A stretch of DNA of 64,000 bases, from NCBI GenBank assembly GCA_022316685.1, contig JAKJHU010000056.1, positions 1,727,872 to 1,791,871 of the forward strand, written 5' to 3'. The DNA is from Progne subis subis (lineage: Eukaryota; Chordata; Aves; Passeriformes; Hirundinidae). Position 1 is the first letter of the stretch; the number at the start of each line of letters is the position of its first letter. A program made the position numbers and the translations under genes. Under the pieces are notes generated by a model that was not told the origin of the DNA, searched no databases, and saw only the letters and a list, made by a program, of their open reading frames with translations. Shown one piece after another: positions 56,845 through 64,000 of this stretch.

Positions 56845-58587
56845 TAAAGCCTACATGCCATTTCCAGTAGTAAACACTGTAATTATGAAATACTTAACCA
56901 TAGATACTGATCAGGAAATGGAGGAATGTAGGGAATGTGACCTGTCAATAGAATGATATTTTTTTTTTTTTACGTGTTTTTCCAGTATGGTTTTCATGGG
57001 CAGAGGGAATGAGAGTGCCTCCAAAATTACAGAGCTCACAAGTGCTGCAGTAAGAACGGTGGCTCGTGAATCGCATACATAAAGTGCTCATTTGTGAACA
57101 GTATGAAGATGGCAATGAAAATCTTTTAAAACCTTCGGATATTGATTTTTAGAAATGGAGGGTTAGTGACCTCAAAATGCATATTCATGTTTAAGAGCAC
57201 ATCGATAGAGGAATCTAAATCTGTGCTGTGAGCTGAGGTTTCAAGACTGCAGGCACAGATAGCCTAATTTGTCATAGTATTTATCCATTTGCATGTGATA
57301 GAAACACTGCTGAAATTTTGTGCCTTGAAGAGATTGGAAAGCATTTCATTATTTATTTTGGTAGGTTCAGCATTTCATTGACTCACGTTTTCTCACATTT
57401 TCAAGGATGTGATTTCTCCCCTCTTCAACCCCTCAAAAGAAAAATCAGTCTTACTACACATCTGGTGGTGAAAGAAGCTCTTTATATAAACCCTTACTAC
57501 TAAAAAGAATAAATTATTGAGTAGTTTATGCAGTGATGAGTCCACTGAGGACTAACCATACAGAACTTTCTTGCTGAGCCATTATCTATGGACAGGTCTC
57601 ATTCAGCCTCAGTGTTTAACAACTCCAACCTGCATGACAAGGTAGAGAAGATAGCAGAAACCATGCATGGTAGATCCTATCTGTGATAATCCTGAACAGA
57701 TGTTGGCAATTACATGTTAAAAATATTCAAAACATTGAGAGAACTGCTCGGATTCTCACTCACAGGTCTTCAAGGTTAGAAAGGCTTTTCCATCCACTCC
57801 ATTATACACTATAATAGCAATCTAAACAAATTCTGTGAAGTAAACTTATAGGGGTATGTATTAAAAACTCACCACCACATGGAGTATAAGCTAGAAGTGG
57901 GAATTCAGGAATGGAGGTTAAGAAAAAAAACATATATATAGGTCTGGAGTTTGATCCCTTGTTCCAATACCACGGTAATGAAAATCAGGGAAATTACTGG
58001 GAAAGCAAGGTACTTTTCATTGGAAGTGTATGTCCAAATACAGGTTTTAAAGAGTACTGTAAGATTCATAAGATCCTTGAAACCTTTCTTAATTTTTGTC
58101 TTTAAGTTTTAAAGAATAATCTATTAGCAGAGATTTGTGGGTATTTTTAACTTTTCTCTAACAGGATTTCCATTGAGAAAGGATTTTTATTTTCCTTGGG
58201 ACACAGAGCTGAGCATAGATTTACAGATCCTGTGAGATGATAGTGCCTACTCAGAGAGAAAGCCAGAGTTTGTTTCCTAGATTTCTTTGATAGCATGAAA
58301 ACTTAACTTGGAAGGACATCCATCTCCAGGGGAGACCTTTCCCCTTACATCTTGTCTCAGGCTTGAGCCTCTTCAGAGCTGAGCCTGTCAATTTTTCTCA
58401 GTTATATATAACAATTTTCTGCTGTCCTATATCAGAGGAGGAGCAGAAGCTTGTTTTACATCAAATTATAAGCTATGACTTAGTGGGGAAAAAACTGAGT
58501 ACTGAGATTCAAAAAATCCTGATTCAAATACACCAAAGCCCCTCAGTGATATTAAACACTGAGTTGTTCCATTTGTTTGTTAATAGG

Positions 58588-58609
58588 AAAAAAAAAAAAA
58601 AAAAAAAAA
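58588..58609. repeat. Poly(A) tract, about 22 nt
   Basis: A pure A run follows TAATAGG in the last intron. No element body was recognised. Confidence 0.95.
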
Positions 58610-60438
58610 GGAGTGCTATTTATTAAAGTAATCTGTAATAACTCACATTCTCTTTTTTCATTCTGACTATTTGGTTAGGTTTTTTTTTGATATCTGCCTT
58701 TTTATGTACAAGTCCCTAAATTATTTGGTGACATAGCTGCATGTAGATATGCTAATAGAATATCTGATCTTTGATTTTGTCATCAAGATTGCCCATGCCC
58801 TGAGTATTAAATTACAAATGTGAAGAGCTACAAATTGCCACAGCTGCCAGTGAAATACAGACAAGGTGGTTTTTTTTTAATATTAGCAGATAATTTCAGA
58901 GGAATCAGTTCATCTTACAGTTAGGTATATATATTTTAAAAGATATATTGGACATGATGCTGTGGTTTCTCTGGAGATCAGTTTGAGTTTTAATGATAAC
59001 ATAGGCTTGTGCTGAGCTGAAATATTTTTCCCCAGTAGGCTTAAAAATGAAAAGATGATAAGCATTAGTATCTTTCATGAGATTTTTGGCATTAATTGCG
59101 GTAGGGAGGAGAAGGTGGTTGTTATTTTTGCTTCCTCTTTCACCTCTCAGGTGAAAAACACCGAGCTGTGCTCTCCTTTGGAAATATCTGAGCTTTCCCT
59201 CAATAAAATTGATCACTTTTCCATCAGGTACTTCTATTTGCACAAACATGCCTGGATTCACCGTGCTCAGTGAAATTGCTTACGGAAAGCCACGGGCCGA
59301 GTCCTCCGTGGTGCGAGGCTTCTGTCCAGCAAAGCACTTAGAGGCCGCTTTTCAAAGGCATTCTGCTTCACTCGGAATCAATGACTTTCCCTATTGACTC
59401 CAGAGGGAGTCAGTAAAGCTGACAATTAGTGCTTTTAAAAATCTCACCTACCTTTAATGTCTGGCTCTAAGTGCTCAGGCAGGCACAGGGATCTTTAGGG
59501 GTGACACGGGCTCACAGGGCTGAAACAGATCTCCTAAATTCAGAGTCCATTCCTCTGGTCTAAGGCTGTTTTTAGCACAGCTCGAGCATGGTATTTACTG
59601 CCTGACTTATTTGACACCTTCAAAGGTGGAGGTCCCAGGGTCTTCCTGAGAAGTCCAGGAACTGTTCCAGCAACTCACTGCTTTTGTCATTAGAAGACTT
59701 GTCCCGGGTGGATGGTTCAAATTCAGAACCAGCAACACAAATGTTGACATCTACCAGCCAGCTTCCCTCTCACCAGAGAGCTGGGGCTCATTTGAGTGTC
59801 CATAATGCCAGCATCTCCTGCACCAAATGTCCATGGACCTGCAGGTCATGTCTCTGAATCCAGCCTCCCTCTCATGGTGTTATCAGCCCTCTCTTTCTCA
59901 CCCTGAAGCTGTGTAAGACATCAGGTCAGTGCCTTACCTCCTGTGGCAGCCCTTAACATGCCAGAAGGCCTTCATGGAGCCCTCCATTCTCCCTTTTCTG
60001 CGCTGAACACACCCATTTCTTCCTGTTTTCCAGTTTCTCCATGATATTGAGAGGAAAACAAGCTTTATACAGGTTCAGGTGCTTAGAAATAGGTAACAGT
60101 TTTCTCTATGGGAGCATTTTAAAACCTTTAACTCTCAGTGATTTGATTTACTAATTGGCGTCTTGCACGTTGCCAAGGCAACTGGATTCATTTGTTTTTC
60201 TAGCCAGATAGGAACCATGGTCAGCAGCAGAACAACCCACTGAAGCCATTCATTTGTCTCCCATTAGCATCCCATTACCAGAGCATCCAAATCCCAGTGG
60301 GCCCTACATGAACAACAGAGGGTCTTGAATCATATTTTATCCTCGTGGAAATCACTGATGTTTTTGATAAGTACTAATTGAGATAACATAAACCCTGAGG
60401 CACGCCCCCTCCATCAAAAGACCACATGAAGCAGGCCG

Positions 60439-60470
60439 TCATCATCATCATCATCATCATTATCATCATC
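60439..60470. repeat. (TCA)n microsatellite
   Basis: About ten TCA/ATC units with one TTA interruption. It creates an artefactual poly-Met frame on the other strand. Confidence 0.95.
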
Positions 60471-61146
60471 CCCAGGATTTTTTGAGCTGCCTGTATGCAG
60501 CTGTACCCAGAGAAGCTCCCCTGCTCTTTCTGGAACAGGCGTGTACACCACGGACATCTCGCACAAAACGACAGGATACCGGGGAAAGGTGACCTCATAG
60601 AAAATTGGGCCAAGGCACTTTGGGGCCTGATCCAGCTCCCATTTAAGTTAGTGTGAGACTAAAGGCTATAAATAGTGCTGTGAATGTTATCCAGTGCCTC
60701 TGTGATAGCCAGAACAGAGCTCGGAGAACAAGAATTAAGACTGTGTGGAGGAGAGTGACCCCCTGTTCACTGCTTCAGCCTCGCTGAAGTCCTGCTACAG
60801 AGCGATAAATGTCACCCTTTTGGTGGGTAAATCACTTAACTCAAGAAGTAATTATCCCAGAGGTGAGAAATATATGGTATATTTGTGTTTTCCTTGGAGA
60901 CCGGCCTGTCAGTCACTTTTCCACGCAAAGCCAGCCTGCAGGAATGCTGACACCGATTCAAGTGTTCCAACGCGTTGTTAAACCCTTTGCTGCCCCATGT
61001 CTCAGTAATTAATGACAAAATATACTCATCAGGGGTGTGAGCCCTTCTCTCCCTATAGGCATGACTCATGCAGATATTTACAGGACACAGGTGTATCCTC
61101 AGGGAAAGGAATGGGCTCCATGAGGACAACCCTGATGCAAGTCACA

Positions 61147-61183
61147 CTCTTTCTTCTCTTTATCTTTTTTTTCCTTTTTTTTT

Positions 61184-61221
<38 letters not shown>

Positions 61222-61244
61222 TTCTTATTTTTCCTCTTCTTCCC
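61147..61244. repeat. Long polypyrimidine (T/C) tract
   Basis: About 100 nt consist almost entirely of T with scattered C and very few purines, including a pure T run of about 20. It is a candidate triplex-forming or length-variable tract inside the last intron. Confidence 0.93.
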
Positions 61245-64000
61245 ACTTGTTTCCAGATTGTGCATGAACGTGTCTGATGTTCTATAGGTGATTGCCAACA
61301 TCTGGTATGGATGTCATACTGAATTATGCTAATACTTCCTCACATCTCACATAAGGAATGGATGGTGTTTTGGGATCTTGCCATTTCTCATTGTTTGGTG
61401 TTGCTTGCATTTTCTATGGTTTATGATTTGCATTTGAGAAATGATTATTTGATTAACCTTTGAATGTGATAATTTCTACCTGCCTTAACAGGAACGTTTG
61501 GGCCAAATTCTTCTTGCTCTCTGCAGATGTCAGGCTGCCTGTACAGCCCTCATTCCACTGATTTTGGATCTCGTGGTTTTTTTCATGTCATGCAGGCAGG
61601 ATTTGGCCCAGAGGTGTGGAAAGAAGTCAGTGATTCAGAAAAAGCCTGTTACTGATTTACTCCACAGGGAGTAATCTATAGACCCATTGTCATTAATGGG
61701 TGTAGATGTTACTCAGCTTTGGATCAGATCCTTGGGTTTTTCCTGCATGTTGCCTGGTTTGATGTTTGACTTGCAAGAATTAAGTAAATGCCTTTAATGC
61801 CCCATAAACAGTATCTTCTATTAAGCTATATTGCAATGCTCTCATTGGCACTATTTCAAAGAAGGATTATTTATCCAGAAGATTTAACCGTGCTCTAAAT
61901 TTGAATACGTCTAGCGTTGCTTTGACAAAACATGGGATTGAATCAGAGAGATGCAGAGCACCTGTAAGAGGTCCTGGGTGTCCTTAATTTCCCTTTGCCC
62001 TTCCATTTCAGAGGCACAGATAGTTTAAATGAACAATGGATTAAATATTTTCCTTAGCCTTGGCACTTAGTTGTGTCAACCACCTTGATGGATGCTATCT
62101 AATTTTCTGTGAGAATTTTGGTTTTAAAGGGTGAGAAAAAACAGTTCAGCTGTAAGTGTAACACTCTACAAATGGTTTTCCTGGAAAGTCTTAACAAAGG
62201 TCCGGGAGGCAGAGTACAAGTTATTTTTAAAAGGTCTTTAATTGCAGAAATTACTAAATTCTAAAGCATCATCTTCTTAAATTGTTCAGAAGCTTGTAAG
62301 CTATGAAAACAAACAAAACAAATTTAAAAGGAAGCAAAGTAGAAAACCCTCTCATAAAGAGATTATTTGATACCTACAAAGAATGAACTTGCAGAACTAA
62401 GAGTATAGAATTGCTATTCTATTTAAAACTTCAGTAAGTAATCTGTGAAAAACATGTTTCATGAAATGACCTTGAAATTGGCAATACCAAGGCCTGATTT
62501 TGAAAACAGATAGTCTTTATTGGTGACTAGGATTTTGTAGGGGTTTTTCCCTAATTTTATCCCCATTCACATTGTGACTCCCTTTGTCCTTGCCCACATG
62601 AGTAAGATTAATTAGTGCACTTAGATGGCCAAATACAGACTCCAAGTTTGTATTTGTATTGCAAACAAATAAATGTTCTGCAGGGATGATTTCACAGGGA
62701 GTATGGCAGTAAAAGAATTTGTGGTATTTTTTTTTCCTTTTCTAAAAACTCAGTTTGCATTTGGATGTCCCAAGTTCAACCAACTTCAGTGAAACAACCT
62801 CTGTGCATTCAAAGGACAACCGATGATAAGAATCACTGTAAATATTACAGAGTATTAGATTTAAAAAAATTTAGTATTCTAGTTCATTTCCAAATTTTTT
62901 CTTTACTTCACTACTTGTGTAAGATCTGGATGTTTTAAAGGCCTTATAATGCTGGGCAAGGGTGACACCCCTGAAGTCCTTTCAGAATTAGGCTTCATCT
63001 AAAACTACTTCCCATTCAGGTAAAAAACTTACTCAAGACCAGATTAACAGAAGAAGTTTCATTTTTATTTAGGCATGAAAATAGGTATCCAAGCCTACAA
63101 ATGGGTTCAAAAATCTAAAGTCAGCCTTTTTCTAAATACCTGAGAACTGAGTAGAACTGACCTATTTGTAAAATCTCTTTCTGGTGAGGAGGAAAGGTAG
63201 CATGAAAATCCAGCTTTTGCCTGACATTTGTCCTGCAATAATTTATGCTTTATTTTTGAACAAAGCAGAGTTGTCTAACCTTGCCCTCTTTACCACGCCA
63301 CAAACTAATTTTAGAGAGGCAAACAAAGAATTTAGTGGGGAAAGCTCCCCACACCTGATGGATCAGTGCCTTTTTGTTAAATAGGCCACTTTACAGATGT
63401 TAATATCATTCACAGATTAGCAATATCCTGTGCAGGAGCGGAGTATTTTAGGGAGGCAGGGACTGCTGCACCTGTTGGCCATTCCAGCAGCTCATTCTCA
63501 TCTGAGTAACCCTGGCTTCCCCTCAGTCTAACCAGAGATTTTTAAGCAAAGCCAAATGCTAATTTTGCTTTTCTATGAGTCCTGAAGTACATTTTCATAT
63601 TATTTCCAATCATGAAGCACTAGCTCAGCCTGTGTGGCTGCCAAACTCTTGGGGTGGAATTCCAAGGAACTGAGATTTAATGTGTATGATCATATTCAGT
63701 GAGCAAATCAATGCGCTTCTGAATATTGCCCAGGAGAATTCCTCCTGTTTCCTCTCGGCGTTTTCTTTTTTTCTATTTAAATCAATTTCTCTTATTGCTG
63801 CCATACTGGTGACATGGATTATCAGAAGCATTTATTGCTACTTACCAGGATTAATTGAATATAAATAGGAAAGAAATGACAAAATTGCCACCAATGTGCA
63901 GCTGATATTAATGTCCAGCTGCAGCACACCAGTTTAGAAGACAAGGGTCTTTTTTTAAAAAGGAATGGGGTTTTCTGTTGTAATCATGTAATATTCAGTC

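Noticed and set aside
60374..60613. Minus-strand frame with a poly-Met run
   Set aside because: Artefact of the (TCA)n microsatellite.
61012..61301. Frames rich in poly-Phe or poly-Lys
   Set aside because: Translations of the T/C-rich tract, not proteins.

Overview
The window is vertebrate nuclear DNA, most likely from a bird. It holds the 5' part of one large gene on the + strand: the cardiac voltage-gated sodium channel alpha subunit Nav1.5 (SCN5A). A bird is inferred from CR1 LINE 3' ends in both orientations with no SINEs or L1-type elements seen, an ERVL-like LTR, and sparse repeats overall. The species cannot be named from the sequence.

Layout. Positions 1-130 are the GC-rich edge of something that starts left of the window. 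About 131-5090 shows no gene. A CpG-rich block at about 5560-6340, carrying three copies of a 50-bp tandem repeat, is the best candidate promoter and non-coding first exon. From there to 40724 no coding exon was recognised. If the CpG block is exon 1, this is a first intron of about 34 kb, containing an ERVL-like LTR, a possible second LTR, CR1 fragments, microsatellites and small inverted repeats.

Coding begins in the exon at 40725-41043 (ATG at 40777) and continues through exons at 42738-42856, 48177-48266 and 51789-51917. Two mutually exclusive 92-bp exons follow, at 56495-56586 (neonatal-type) and 56721-56812 (adult-type). Exon lengths after the first coding exon are 119, 90, 129 and 92/92 bp, the classic sodium-channel pattern, and every junction keeps the reading frame. 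Together they encode about 232 residues: the cytoplasmic N-terminus and domain I segments S1 to S4. The next exon (rest of DI-S4, S4-S5 linker, S5) was not found, so the window ends inside an intron longer than 7 kb.

The most notable features are the U12-type AT-AC intron at 42857-48176, the tandem neonatal/adult voltage-sensor exons (the neonatal copy has Asn where, from memory, human SCN5A has Lys, and Pro in place of a conserved Ala), and an out-of-frame upstream ATG only 8 nt before the channel start. No second protein gene, RNA gene or new biological system could be supported. The many other open frames (all under 230 codons) look like chance.
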